64,000 nt of DNA from an uncultured Clostridia bacterium (lineage in GTDB: Bacteria; Bacillota; Clostridia; Oscillospirales; Ruminococcaceae), in NCBI GenBank assembly GCA_944387315.1, contig CALXEL010000074.1, positions 1 to 64,000 of the forward strand, read 5' to 3'. Shown one piece after another: positions 43,486 to 52,455 of the stretch; within the stretch, counting starts at the first letter, position 1, and each line of letters opens with the position of its first letter. Below the pieces are notes generated by a model. It searched no databases. It was not told the DNA's origin and worked only from the letters and a program-made list of their open reading frames with translations. Position numbers and translations under genes: made by a program.

Positions 43486-44063
43486 TTAAAATTCGTCAGG
43501 CAATTGTAGTAGAGGGCAAGTATGATAAAATAAAATTGTCCTCAATAATAGATGGAACGATTATAACCGTAGGTGGTTTTGAGATATTTAGAGACAAGGA
43601 GAAGCTGCAACTTCTGCGGCTGCTGGCGCAAAAGACCGGGTTGATTATTTTGACCGACTCGGATGTGGCTGGTTTTCGGATCAGGAACTTTCTTTCTGGT
43701 GCCATTGGGGAAGGAGAGGTCATTCATGCATATATTCCCGACATTGCGGGAAAGGAACGCCGGAAAGACCGCCCCTCCGCTGAAGGAAAGCTGGGAGTGG
43801 AAGGTGTCTCAAAGGAAGTTATTTTGACTGCGCTGACCCAAGCGGGAGTAATGACCAGTGATGTACCGGCTTCTGGCCATCCCATTACCAAAGTGGATTT
43901 TTATGAGGATGGACTGACCGGTGGGCCCAATAGCTCCCAGCGCAGAGCCAAGTTGCAAAAAGAGCTGGGCCTGCCTGAACATTTGACTACCAATTCACTT
44001 TTAACACTTTTAAATACCATGATGGATTATGAAAGCTACAAGCAGCTGATTGAGAAGCTTTAG
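43482..44063 (+). CDS. rnmV: Ribonuclease M5 (5S rRNA maturation)
   Basis: 193 residues. TOPRIM enzyme cutting 5S rRNA precursor. The catalytic Glu lies in IVVEGKYD near residue 11, and the acidic pair in ILTDSDVAGFRIR near residue 58; YIPDIAGKERRKDRPSAEGKLGVEG is highly typical of RnmV. TTG 43482 overlaps the holA stop, indicating coupling; GAGGGAAG is upstream. Confidence 0.92.
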   Translation: MIKIRQAIVVEGKYDKIKLSSIIDGTIITVGGFEIFRDKEKLQLLRLLAQKTGLIILTDSDVAGFRIRNFLSGAIGEGEVIHAYIPDIAGKERRKDRPSAEGKLGVEGVSKEVILTALTQAGVMTSDVPASGHPITKVDFYEDGLTGGPNSSQRRAKLQKELGLPEHLTTNSLLTLLNTMMDYESYKQLIEKL

Positions 44064-44086
44064 AACTGAGAATGGGAGGGAAAGAG

Positions 44087-45418
44087 ATGCATTTGGATAG
44101 TTTATCCTTTATCTATTGCTACCTGCCCTTTTCCATTTTGTTGTTTTGGGCTGCGCCTGCACGCGCCAAACGGTTGTCGCTGCTGATCATTTCCCTGCTG
44201 TTTTCCTATCTGATAGAGGCCCGTTTTTTCTGGATGATGTTGGGTTCTCTTACCCTGGATTTTGCGCTAATTCAGGCAATGAAACGTTCGGTTGGCACTG
44301 CTGGACGATGGGAATTTTTGTTCCTGTGTGCTTTGGGCAAAAACTGCGGTATTTTATTCTTTTTGGTATTTGGTCCTTTCCATGGGTATGGAACTCTGCC
44401 CATTGGATCGGTGTTTTATACTCTCAACTCGCTAGGGTATCTGTTGGACCTGCGCCGAGGGGAGGCAGATTATGAGACCAGTTGGATTGACTATCTGCTT
44501 TTTACCAGTTTCTTTTCCCGGATGTACGCAGGCCCTCTGGTCCGTTATAAGGAAATTATCCCCCAAATCAAGCAGGCAGCGCCCTCCCTTTCGGGTATGA
44601 GTAAAGGAATTGTTCTGTTTGTCACCGGACTATCCAAATGGATCATCCTGGCGCAAACAATGCTCCCCATTTATCGTTCACTTTCTATCCTGGAAAGCTA
44701 TGAACATACCATTCTGTCTGTCTGGACTATGATGGTTTGCCTGGCTTTTGGTGTTTTCTTTGGCTTGTCCGCCTACAGCGATATGGCTAGGGGAATCAGC
44801 AGTATTTTTTCTGTGCATCTGCCCAAAAACTTTTACTACCCTTATCAGGCCAGAACAGTGACCGAGTTTTTGCAGCGTTTTAATATTACAGTATACGATT
44901 TCTTTGATCGCAATCTCTCTATAAAACTGGAAAGGTTTCCCCGACAGGCTTTTCTGGCTCCAATCATCCATATTTTATTGATTTCCGCTCTTATGGGACT
45001 GTGGTTTGGTCCCACCTGGAATTACCTCTGCTGGGGTCTATATTTTGGTGTCTTTATCCTGTTGGAAAAGTATGTGTATGGTAAGATCCTGCCATTCATT
45101 CCCTCCATTTTTAAAAGAATTGCTACATTTTTTATCGTTATTTTCTCATATACCCTTTTTGCGGGGGAGAGCCTTTCCCAAAGCTTGTTTTATCTGAAAA
45201 CTATGGTGGGCATTACCACTTTGCCATTTTATAATGACAGTATTTTATATCTTCTGACCAGCAACTATCTATTTTTGATTCTGTGCCTCTTATTCAGCAC
45301 CAGTGTGGTAGATCGTTTGGATGAATGGCTCACCAAACGATGGGCTGGCGCTGTGGACATCTTCAAAGCAGTATTCCATCTTGCTTTGCTGGTTGTTGTC
45401 ACTGCCTTTATGGTGTAA
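44087..45418 (+). CDS. MBOAT family O-acyltransferase (AlgI-like)
   Basis: 443 residues, about ten membrane segments. Catalytic features: RMYAGPLVRYKEI (AlgI R-x-x-x-G-P-x-x-R), RFNITVYDFFDRNLSIKLERF, and GLWFGPTWNYLCWGLYFGVFI, in the place of the usual G-x-W-H-G motif: here the catalytic His position reads F-G-P. Members of the family transfer acetyl or other acyl groups onto exported polysaccharide. ATG 44087 follows GGGAGGG; the longer start lies inside that site. It is paired with the AlgJ-like gene next. Confidence 0.85.
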   Translation: MHLDSLSFIYCYLPFSILLFWAAPARAKRLSLLIISLLFSYLIEARFFWMMLGSLTLDFALIQAMKRSVGTAGRWEFLFLCALGKNCGILFFLVFGPFHGYGTLPIGSVFYTLNSLGYLLDLRRGEADYETSWIDYLLFTSFFSRMYAGPLVRYKEIIPQIKQAAPSLSGMSKGIVLFVTGLSKWIILAQTMLPIYRSLSILESYEHTILSVWTMMVCLAFGVFFGLSAYSDMARGISSIFSVHLPKNFYYPYQARTVTEFLQRFNITVYDFFDRNLSIKLERFPRQAFLAPIIHILLISALMGLWFGPTWNYLCWGLYFGVFILLEKYVYGKILPFIPSIFKRIATFFIVIFSYTLFAGESLSQSLFYLKTMVGITTLPFYNDSILYLLTSNYLFLILCLLFSTSVVDRLDEWLTKRWAGAVDIFKAVFHLALLVVVTAFMV

Positions 45419-45443
45419 TATTACAGATGAAAGGAGAAAAAGC

Positions 45444-46556
45444 ATGCATTCCAAACGGATATCCGCTCTTATTATGCTCAGCTTAATTTTTTTGGTACCC
45501 ATTTTTAGCTTTTTCTCCGCGGTGCAAAAATGGGAATACCTGCCATCCTGGGAGGAACTGCCCTTTCATACCCAGGGTGTTTCCGCTGTAGAGAGCTTTT
45601 TCCATGAAAATATGCCAGGGAAAACCTTTTTGGATCAGTTGGCCCTGAATCTGAAACTCTGGGCTGGGCAGGTGGAACAGGACAATATTTTTATTTTGGA
45701 TGATATGCTTTTGGAAAATATCCAACCCCCAGTAGATGCCTATGTAAATGACAATACCCAAGGGATTCTCCATTTTGTAGAGCAAAAGCAAATTCCTACC
45801 TATACCATGCTAATTCCCACAGCCTGTGCCATTAAACAGCAGGAAGTACCGGAATTTGCCCCCCTTTATAACCAAAAAAGTTTTATTGAATCGGTATATA
45901 ACCAATTGATGGGTCGGGTTACCACTGTTGATGTCTATCCCACACTTTTTGACAATAGTGATGGGTATATTTATTATAAAACACATTCTAATCTGACCGG
46001 GCTAGGTGGATATTATCTTTATACCGTTCTGGGAAGGAGAGTGGGTATTTCCATTAGAGGGCTGGACAAATACGAAATCGAGCATGTCAATCACAATTTT
46101 TATGGGGACATTTATGAGCGTTCTCCATATAAGCAGGTACCGGCGGATATTATCACCCTGTATCGGTTCTCTCAGAACCGTAGGGAATACCAGGTGACCC
46201 ATTATACTGACAATGATCAGCGCACCTACTATACCTTGTATCCACAGTTTACAGCAGATCTGGGAGATCCCATGGATGTATATTTTGGAGGCCGGTCTCC
46301 CATTATAGATATTCATGTATCATCCAGTTATACGGGGAAGCTACTGCTGTTTGGTGATGATACAGTCATCAGCTATCTGCCTTTTCTATTGGTGGAATAT
46401 CAGCAAATTACCGTAGTGGACCTATCCTCGATTTCAGATGAAATGTTATCCACTTTGGATATTTCCCAATATGATCAAGTGTTGTTTGGCTATTCGGTGG
46501 ATACTTATATGCACAGCTCGGAGATCTCCCGCATTGAGCAGCTGATAAAAAAATAA
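45444..46556 (+). CDS. AlgJ/DHHW-like exported protein lacking the DHHW motif
   Basis: 370 residues. One N-terminal signal anchor (ISALIMLSLIFLVPIFSFFSA), then an SGNH-like extracellular domain. ENMPGKTFLDQLALNLK, YTMLIPTACAIK, DGYIYYKTHSNLTGLGGYYLY and LLLFGDDTVISYLPFLL align with DHHW proteins. Where the family has T-D-H-H-W-T, it reads T-H-S-N-L-T, and the usual G-D-S nucleophile position reads FGDDT. It starts 25 bp after the MBOAT gene with AAGGAGAA before it, so it should act with it in polysaccharide O-acylation, perhaps as a binding partner, not an enzyme. Confidence 0.75.
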   Translation: MHSKRISALIMLSLIFLVPIFSFFSAVQKWEYLPSWEELPFHTQGVSAVESFFHENMPGKTFLDQLALNLKLWAGQVEQDNIFILDDMLLENIQPPVDAYVNDNTQGILHFVEQKQIPTYTMLIPTACAIKQQEVPEFAPLYNQKSFIESVYNQLMGRVTTVDVYPTLFDNSDGYIYYKTHSNLTGLGGYYLYTVLGRRVGISIRGLDKYEIEHVNHNFYGDIYERSPYKQVPADIITLYRFSQNRREYQVTHYTDNDQRTYYTLYPQFTADLGDPMDVYFGGRSPIIDIHVSSSYTGKLLLFGDDTVISYLPFLLVEYQQITVVDLSSISDEMLSTLDISQYDQVLFGYSVDTYMHSSEISRIEQLIKK

Positions 46557-46570
46557 AGGAAACACAACAA

Positions 46571-46605
46571 GAAAAGCTGTCTGTTTTATAGCAGACAGCT
46601 TTTTT
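46571..46605 (+). terminator. Intrinsic terminator of the MBOAT/AlgJ-like operon
   Basis: AAAAGCTGTCTG / CAGACAGCTTTTT with an 8-base loop and T-run; it can also serve the convergent acetyltransferase. Confidence 0.92.
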
Positions 46606-46616
46606 AGATGCTATTT

Positions 46617-47135
46617 TTATTCTTCACTGAGGGGTGGGGCAAAGAGAACCACTCCCTGTGGCAAAGGTTGGTCTTTGGTGAGAGCGCAGACCATAAAGTT
46701 TTCCGCAGGAACGGGAATGGGGCACTGGATTCCCAGTTTACCCGCTGGCTGATAGCCAAATCTAGGATAATATGTTTCATGACCCACCAGAATAATGCAG
46801 CGATAGCCTAAATTCCGGGCAATTTTATGTCCTGCCTCAATCAGATTTTTTCCAACCCCCATTCGCTGGAATGTGGGTGCGACAGCCAATGGCGCCAGGC
46901 AAAGCTGGGTTTCCACTCCAATTTGTACTTGCGTAAAGAGAGCGTGCCCTACAATATTCCCATCTACCACTGCCACCAGCGAGAGTTGGGGTACAAATTC
47001 TGAGCAGCGACGCAGCTCTTCTACCAGATCCTGTTCCCGTCCATTGGTGTGTTCCGCATTTAAAAAAGCATTTTTTACTACCTGATATACCTGTGCATAA
47101 TCTTTGGGTTGTTCCTGCCGGATGGTAATTTCCAT
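46617..47135 (-). CDS. GNAT family N-acetyltransferase (YhbS-like)
   Basis: 172 residues. MEITIRQEQPKDYAQVYQVVKNAF opens the fold; LAPLAVAPTFQRMGVGKNLIEAGHKIARNLGYRCIILVGHETYYPRFGYQPA contains the acetyl-CoA loop Q-R-M-G-V-G and the YhbS-like H-x-x-Y-Y-x-R-F-G-Y end. The start ATG 47135 has AAAGGAA; an earlier one overlaps the upstream gene. It is 15 bp after the pseudouridine synthase gene. Acceptor unknown. Confidence 0.87.
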   Translation of the reverse strand: MEITIRQEQPKDYAQVYQVVKNAFLNAEHTNGREQDLVEELRRCSEFVPQLSLVAVVDGNIVGHALFTQVQIGVETQLCLAPLAVAPTFQRMGVGKNLIEAGHKIARNLGYRCIILVGHETYYPRFGYQPAGKLGIQCPIPVPAENFMVCALTKDQPLPQGVVLFAPPLSEE

Positions 47136-47149
47136 ATTGTATTCCTTTC

Positions 47150-48115
47150 TCACTGAATCTTACCGGAGATAAAATCTTCGTAAAATCCGATATGCTCCAC
47201 GGTAAATTCTCTGCCATTGAGATACTCTAGATGTGTGGGCTCACCAATGAAAGAAAAAATCAGCTTATAAGAGCAGAGAGCCTGATAACGATATCCTGTC
47301 CCTTTGTTGTCTCGATTATGCCCATACTTGGTATCACCTAACAGAGGGTGGCCAATGGATGCCATATGGGCCCGAATTTGGTGGGTTCGCCCTGTCAGGA
47401 GATCTACCTCCACTAGAGAGAATCGTCCTTTGGTCTCCAGTACCCGATAGCGGGTAAGGACCGTCTTGGCCTGGGGTGTTTTATGACGGCTGATGGTCAC
47501 CTGATTGTTTTCTGCGTCTTTTACCAAATATCCGGTTAAGGTAGCTTGCTCTGGTACTGGGCAGCCATGGACAATACACAAATACCGTTTGCTCAGCTGG
47601 CGATTTTTGATTTTTTCAGCCATAACTCTTAAGGTTGCAGCGTTTTTCGCGGCAATCACAATTCCGCTGGTATTGCGGTCGATACGATTGCACAATGCTG
47701 GTGTAAAGCTGTTTTCCTGCTGAGGCTGATATTCACCTTTTTTATAGAGATATTTTTGTACCCTGTGAATCAAGGTGTCGATTTGCTCCTTTTCATCCTC
47801 GTGAACAATGAGGCCGGGAGCTTTATTGAGAAGCAGAATATTTTCATCCTCATACACAATATCCAAATCATCTCCGGCACTGAGAAACAAGAGGTCTGAA
47901 TTGAGGTCGGGGAAAAACTCATCGTTGAGATAGAGGTCCACCCGGTCGCCTGTTTGTAAACGGGTGGAAATTTCACACCGCTTTCCATTGAGCTTGATCC
48001 GTTTGGTCCGCAGGGATTTATAAAGCAGGGACTGAGGCAGCAAAGGTATCGCCTTAGTCAAAAATTTATCCATACGCTGTCCCGCGTCATTTTCGTTAAT
48101 GATAAAAGTTTTCAC
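47150..48115 (-). CDS. RluC/RluD-family pseudouridine synthase
   Basis: 321 residues. N-terminal S4 RNA-binding domain (AGQRMDKFLTKAIPLLPQSLLYKSLRTKRIKLNGKRC) and a catalytic domain with RIDRNTSGIVIAAK, whose Asp attacks uridine, plus RYRVLETKGRFSLVEVDLLTGRTHQIRAHMASIGHPLLGD. Acts on 23S rRNA in homologues. GTG 48115 follows GGGAGGA; earlier frame is intergenic. Confidence 0.9.
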   Translation of the reverse strand: MKTFIINENDAGQRMDKFLTKAIPLLPQSLLYKSLRTKRIKLNGKRCEISTRLQTGDRVDLYLNDEFFPDLNSDLLFLSAGDDLDIVYEDENILLLNKAPGLIVHEDEKEQIDTLIHRVQKYLYKKGEYQPQQENSFTPALCNRIDRNTSGIVIAAKNAATLRVMAEKIKNRQLSKRYLCIVHGCPVPEQATLTGYLVKDAENNQVTISRHKTPQAKTVLTRYRVLETKGRFSLVEVDLLTGRTHQIRAHMASIGHPLLGDTKYGHNRDNKGTGYRYQALCSYKLIFSFIGEPTHLEYLNGREFTVEHIGFYEDFISGKIQ

Positions 48116-48314
48116 AGTATTCCTCCCAGGTGTGGGTTTAAAAATCAGTATAGCATATTTTGTCACTTTTGTGCCAGTGTGTAATAAGATTCCCACCAAT
48201 GTCACCTACAGAGAAAGAGAACAAGGGCTTTGCAACCAATAGTTGCCGGGTAAGTTGATGGTATTTCACAGAACCCTTTGCTATAATAGAGCTGAAATAA
48301 AGGGGGGACAAGGA

Positions 48315-49058
48315 ATGCTGTCCAATCAACTAAAAGTCTATCGAAAAGAAGCAGGGTATTCCCAGGAAAAGTTGGCGGAACTTTTGGGGGTAAGCCGACA
48401 GGCGGTAGCCAAATGGGAATCGGGCCAGTCGATGCCCAGTACCGACAACTTGATTCGGCTGGCACAGATTTTCAGCGTGCCAGTGGAAATGCTCTTATCC
48501 AACGGTGAGAAGCCGCCTGAGGATATGGCATCGGCAGTGAAAAAACCAAGACGCACCAATCTGGTATTTTTTATGGCAGCCATTGGAGCCTATCTGTTAG
48601 TTTATCTGGTGGGAAGGCTGCTCTGTAGCGATTTGACCCAAAACAACATTATGGGGATATTGTTTGGAACCGATTCCAAATACTATCTCTTTGGCTGGCT
48701 GCTGACCAGCCGCCTGTTCTGGTGTGGCGTTTTTATTTCGGTTTTGCCGGCACTGTGGGGAAAATACCGCTACACAGCAGTGACCATTGCCGGCTTTGTA
48801 TTTGGCATTTTTTGGGGGGAGTGGTTGGGTCCTTACCCCGCAGGTGAACCCTGGGGCTCGGGCCACTATGGCTGGGCTTTATGGATCGGCGTTTTCCTTG
48901 TATCTGTAATCAGCGGATGTATCTGGCAAAAGCTGAAATCCTCTCAAGTGACACTGCGGTCACCCAAAGGGCGGTACTGGTTGATATGTACCATCTTGGC
49001 TTATCTGTTCATCACCTGGCTTATTTTGTCTGCTCGAGTTGTTCCGGCCCATGGCTGA
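48315..49058 (+). CDS. XRE-family regulator with C-terminal membrane domain
   Basis: 247 residues. Residues 1-65 form a helix-turn-helix (LKVYRKEAGYSQEKLAELLGVSRQAVAKWESGQSMPSTDNLIRLAQIF). After a basic linker come about five membrane helices (NLVFFMAAIGAYLLVYLVGRLL; LFWCGVFISVLPALWG; YTAVTIAGFVFGIFWG; WALWIGVFLVSVISGCIW; WLICTILAYLFITWLIL). Such membrane-bound XRE proteins are often envelope-stress or antimicrobial sensors (inference). The ATG follows GGGGGACAAGGA. Confidence 0.85.
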   Translation: MLSNQLKVYRKEAGYSQEKLAELLGVSRQAVAKWESGQSMPSTDNLIRLAQIFSVPVEMLLSNGEKPPEDMASAVKKPRRTNLVFFMAAIGAYLLVYLVGRLLCSDLTQNNIMGILFGTDSKYYLFGWLLTSRLFWCGVFISVLPALWGKYRYTAVTIAGFVFGIFWGEWLGPYPAGEPWGSGHYGWALWIGVFLVSVISGCIWQKLKSSQVTLRSPKGRYWLICTILAYLFITWLILSARVVPAHG

Positions 49059-49076
49059 GAAAATATGTAGGAACAG

Positions 49077-49105
49077 TTGGCAAAAAGGGGAATTTTCGCT
49101 ATAAT
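49077..49105 (+). promoter_or_regulatory. Promoter of radC
   Basis: -35 TTGGCA (49077-49082), 17-bp spacer, -10 TATAAT (49100-49105), 30 bp before the radC start. Confidence 0.75.
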
Positions 49106-49135
49106 GGTTGACAGAAGTCAGACAGGGAGGTGATC

Positions 49136-49819
49136 GTGCTGGAAAATCCTAATCAAGGCCATCGAAGCCGGGCCAAACAGGAATTTCTGGCCAAAGGATT
49201 GGATCATCTTCCACCTCACAAACAGCTGGAACTACTGTTGTTTTACGCCTTACCCCAGGGAGATGTCAATCCCCTGGCTCATGAATTGATTCATCGGTTT
49301 GGTTCCCTCTCCGGCGTGTTTGACGCCCCGGTTGAGGAACTAAAAAAGGTCAAGGGTATTAAGGAACATACGGCTGTTCTGATTAAGCTGATTCCTGCTT
49401 TATCTCGGGCATATCTGTGCGACGCCTACAGTGATGGGGTCATTTTAGATTCAACTGAGAAGCTCTGTAATTTTCTGATCCCACAGTTTGTAGGCCGTAC
49501 TGTAGAGACATTCTTCCTCCTATGTCTGGATCGAAAGAAAAAGCTCCTTTGCTGTGAGCTGTTGATGGAGGGCAATGCCAACAGTGTGCCGGTCTATATT
49601 AGAGGAATGGTAGAAACCGCTTTTCGGGTGGGTGCTGCCTATGTTGTCCTGGCCCATAATCACCCCAATACATTTGCCATCCCATCCGGGGAAGATCTGC
49701 GGACGACTAAGATGGTGCAAAAGGCCTTGGAGACAGTATCTATTCAGCTGCTGGACCACATTGTGGTTTCCCGGGGTGATGCTGTATCTATGGCGGATTC
49801 CGGCTTTTTCGCGGAATAA
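49136..49819 (+). CDS. radC: RadC family JAMM-domain protein
   Basis: 227 residues. N-terminal helix-hairpin-helix (KKVKGIKEHTAVLIKLIPALSRAYL) and a C-terminal MPN/JAMM domain whose metal motif is LAHNHPNTFAIPSGED (H-x-H-P ... S ... D), with the Glu near the start of the domain. Homologues are linked to repair and mobile elements, but the biochemical role is unsettled. GTG 49136 follows GGGAGG by 5 bases. A 25-bp gap leads to DUF1893. Confidence 0.9.
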   Translation: MLENPNQGHRSRAKQEFLAKGLDHLPPHKQLELLLFYALPQGDVNPLAHELIHRFGSLSGVFDAPVEELKKVKGIKEHTAVLIKLIPALSRAYLCDAYSDGVILDSTEKLCNFLIPQFVGRTVETFFLLCLDRKKKLLCCELLMEGNANSVPVYIRGMVETAFRVGAAYVVLAHNHPNTFAIPSGEDLRTTKMVQKALETVSIQLLDHIVVSRGDAVSMADSGFFAE

Positions 49820-49844
49820 TAGTGAAATAAAAGAGGTTGATAAT

Positions 49845-50270
49845 ATGACAGATTTACAGCAAGCCCGTCAGCTTTTGGAAACGGGAGAATATACCTGTGT
49901 GCTCTGCAAGGGGGAATCCGTCCATACCAGCACCCTCCGAGGGATTGCCCCTATGGTGGAATTCCTCAAATCAGGATTGGATTTAAACGGCTACTCAGTA
50001 GCCGACAAGGTGGTGGGTAAGGCACCTGCGCTGCTGTTTGTACTGGCCGGTGCAAAAGAGGTTTATGCTCCAGTGATGACCTACAGCGCCAAAAGCATCT
50101 TGACCGCCCATGGTATTGATGCTAGCTGCGATCAGTTGGCGGATCAGATACAGAACCGTACCGGAACCGGCCCCTGTCCTATGGAACAGACAGTGGAGAA
50201 GATTGACAGCCCACAAGAGGCCTTTGAGGCGGTCCAGCAAACCCTTGCCCGGTTGCGTACAGGAAAGTAA
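49845..50270 (+). CDS. DUF1893 domain protein (deaminase-like fold)
   Basis: 141 residues. TCVLCKGESVHTSTLRGIAPMVEFLKSGLDLNGYSVADKVVGKAPALLFVLAGAKEVYAPVMTYSAKSILTAHGI is the full DUF1893 pattern, a cytidine deaminase-like fold. The C-terminus has GTGPCPMEQTVE. Role unknown, possibly a small-molecule deaminase or ligand binder. ATG 49845 follows AGAGG; the longer frame runs antiparallel through radC and is dropped. Confidence 0.85.
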   Translation: MTDLQQARQLLETGEYTCVLCKGESVHTSTLRGIAPMVEFLKSGLDLNGYSVADKVVGKAPALLFVLAGAKEVYAPVMTYSAKSILTAHGIDASCDQLADQIQNRTGTGPCPMEQTVEKIDSPQEAFEAVQQTLARLRTGK

Positions 50271-50334
50271 ACAGACCAGCGCCCAGCCTATTGATGGCGG
50301 CGCTTTTGTTTTGAGTTTTTTGGGTTTTCCGGCA

Positions 50335-50363
50335 TTGACAAGGGGAGAGAAAAAGGGTAAGAT
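50335..50363 (+). promoter_or_regulatory. Promoter of uvrBA
   Basis: -35 TTGACA (50335-50340), 17-bp spacer, -10 TAAGAT (50358-50363), just before a LexA-like box. Confidence 0.75.
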
Positions 50364-50371
50364 ATGCTGGT

Positions 50372-50385
50372 AAAACATTTGTTCG
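50372..50385 (+). promoter_or_regulatory. Possible LexA (SOS) box of uvrBA
   Basis: AAAACATTTGTTCG matches 11 of 14 bases of the Gram-positive consensus CGAACATATGTTCG and sits at the expected transcription start, where a repressor would block initiation. Confidence 0.55.
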
Positions 50386-50463
50386 GATTGGCTTTCTCGA
50401 CTGAAAGGTTAGAAAACGGGCAAGCTTTTAAAAAGAATGGTCAAGGGGAGGGAGTGTGAGAAG

Positions 50464-52437
50464 ATGGCACAGGAAGAACGATTCCAATTGGTTTCACCTT
50501 ATCAGCCTACAGGAGATCAGCCTCAAGCCATTGAAAAACTGGTGGAGGGTGTTCTGCGGGGAGATCGGGAGCAAACCTTGCTGGGTGTAACAGGCTCCGG
50601 CAAAACATTTACCATGGCCAATGTCATTGCACAGGTCAACCGGCCCACTCTGGTTCTGGCCCACAACAAAACCCTGGCAGCCCAGCTCTGTTCTGAGTTT
50701 AAGGAGTTTTTCCCTCACAACGCGGTAGAGTACTTTGTCTCTTACTATGACTATTACCAGCCAGAGGCGTATATTGCCAGTACCGATACCTATATTGAAA
50801 AGGACAGCGCCATCAATGATGAAATTGAGAGGCTGCGTCACTCAGCTACCTCATCCCTGTCCGAGCGGCAAGATGTGGTTATCGTGGCCAGTGTGTCCTG
50901 TATCTACACCCTTGGCGACCCCATTGACTACCGAAATATGGTCATTTCTCTGCGCACTGGCATGACCAAAGACCGGGATGATCTGACCCGTAAACTGGTG
51001 GAACTTCAATACGAGCGCAACGACATCAACTTTATCCGCAATAAATTCCGGGTCAGAGGGGATGTTGTGGAAATTTTCCCCGCCTATCTCAGCGATACTG
51101 CTTTCCGGGTGGAGTTTTTCGGTGATGAGATTGAGAGAATCAGTGAAATCAATACGGTCACCGGCGAGATGAAAAATATTGTGACCCATGTGGCCATCTA
51201 TCCCGCTTCCCACTACATTGTGCCAGCAGACAAAATGGCCGCTGCCATGGAGGAAATACGCCGGGAATGCGATGAGCGGGTGGCCTATTTCAAGGCCCAT
51301 GACAAACTGATTGAGGCCCAGCGGATTGCTGAGCGGACCAACTATGACCTGGAGATGCTCAGCGAAATCGGTTTCTGCAAGGGAATTGAAAACTATTCCC
51401 GGGTTCTTTCCGGGCGGGCACCCGGCTCGGTACCCTACACTTTGCTGGACTATTTCCCTGAGGATTTTCTCCTGCTGGTGGATGAATCCCATGTGATGCT
51501 GCCCCAGGTACGTGGGATGTATGGGGGAGACCGTTCCCGAAAGGAGAACCTGATTAAGTATGGGTTCCGGTTGCCCTCCGCTCTGGATAACCGACCTTTA
51601 AATTTTGATGAGTTTTACAGCAAGCTCAACCAGATCATTTTCGTCAGCGCCACTCCGGGGGATTTTGAGCGGGAGCACAGCACCCAGGTGGTGGAACAGG
51701 TGATCCGTCCCACCGGGCTGTTGGACCCAGAGGTGGAAGTCCGTCCAGTGGAGGGACAGATAGACGACCTTCTGTCCGAAATTAACCAGCGAACTGAAAA
51801 GGGTGAGAAGGTGCTGGTGACCACCCTGACCAAAAAGATGGCGGAAGATCTCAGCAGCTATTTTGAGGATATGGGTGTGAAAATTCGATATATGCACCAC
51901 GATGTGGATACCATTGAGCGTATGGAGATCATACGGGATCTGCGTCTGGGTGAGTTTGATGTATTGGTTGGCATCAACCTGCTGCGGGAGGGCCTGGATA
52001 TTCCCGAAGTGTCCCTGGTGGCTATTCTGGACGCCGATAAAGAGGGATTCCTGCGCTCTGAGACCTCATTGATTCAGACCATTGGACGCGCTGCCCGAAA
52101 TGAGCATGGTAAGGTCATCATGTATGCCGATACCGTAACCCCCTCTATGGAGCGGGCCATTGGGGAGACCAACCGCCGCCGGGAGATTCAGCAGAAATAC
52201 AATCAGGAACATGGTATTACCCCACGTTCCATTCACAAGGAAGTACGGGAAATCCTAGAGATTTCCTCCAAGGAAAAGGTAGAGTCCAAATATAGCAAGA
52301 AGCGCATGTCTCATAAGGAGAAAGAAGCGCTGATCGCCAAATTGACCCAGGAGATGAAGAATGCGGCCAAACTGCTTGAGTTTGAACACGCCGCCTATCT
52401 GCGGGATAAAATTCAAAAGCTCCGGGATGAGAAATAA
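50464..52437 (+). CDS. uvrB: Excinuclease ABC subunit B
   Basis: 657 residues. Damage verification helicase of nucleotide excision repair. Walker [15 protein letters not shown] near residue 43, beta-hairpin [22 protein letters not shown] near residues 90-110, DESHVMLPQ (motif II), [11 protein letters not shown] and QTIGRAARN (motifs V/VI), and the C-terminal UVR domain ([24 protein letters not shown]). ATG 50464 after GGGAGGGAG is preferred to an upstream frame start. uvrA follows after 18 bp. Confidence 0.97.
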   Translation: MAQEERFQLVSPYQPTGDQPQAIEKLVEGVLRGDREQTLLGVTGSGKTFTMANVIAQVNRPTLVLAHNKTLAAQLCSEFKEFFPHNAVEYFVSYYDYYQPEAYIASTDTYIEKDSAINDEIERLRHSATSSLSERQDVVIVASVSCIYTLGDPIDYRNMVISLRTGMTKDRDDLTRKLVELQYERNDINFIRNKFRVRGDVVEIFPAYLSDTAFRVEFFGDEIERISEINTVTGEMKNIVTHVAIYPASHYIVPADKMAAAMEEIRRECDERVAYFKAHDKLIEAQRIAERTNYDLEMLSEIGFCKGIENYSRVLSGRAPGSVPYTLLDYFPEDFLLLVDESHVMLPQVRGMYGGDRSRKENLIKYGFRLPSALDNRPLNFDEFYSKLNQIIFVSATPGDFEREHSTQVVEQVIRPTGLLDPEVEVRPVEGQIDDLLSEINQRTEKGEKVLVTTLTKKMAEDLSSYFEDMGVKIRYMHHDVDTIERMEIIRDLRLGEFDVLVGINLLREGLDIPEVSLVAILDADKEGFLRSETSLIQTIGRAARNEHGKVIMYADTVTPSMERAIGETNRRREIQQKYNQEHGITPRSIHKEVREILEISSKEKVESKYSKKRMSHKEKEALIAKLTQEMKNAAKLLEFEHAAYLRDKIQKLRDEK

Positions 52438-52455
52438 AGGGAGAGAGATATCGTC

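Noticed and set aside
48280-48300. Promoter for the XRE gene at TATAAT near 48291
   Set aside because: No acceptable -35 at 16-18 bp; only the -10 is convincing.
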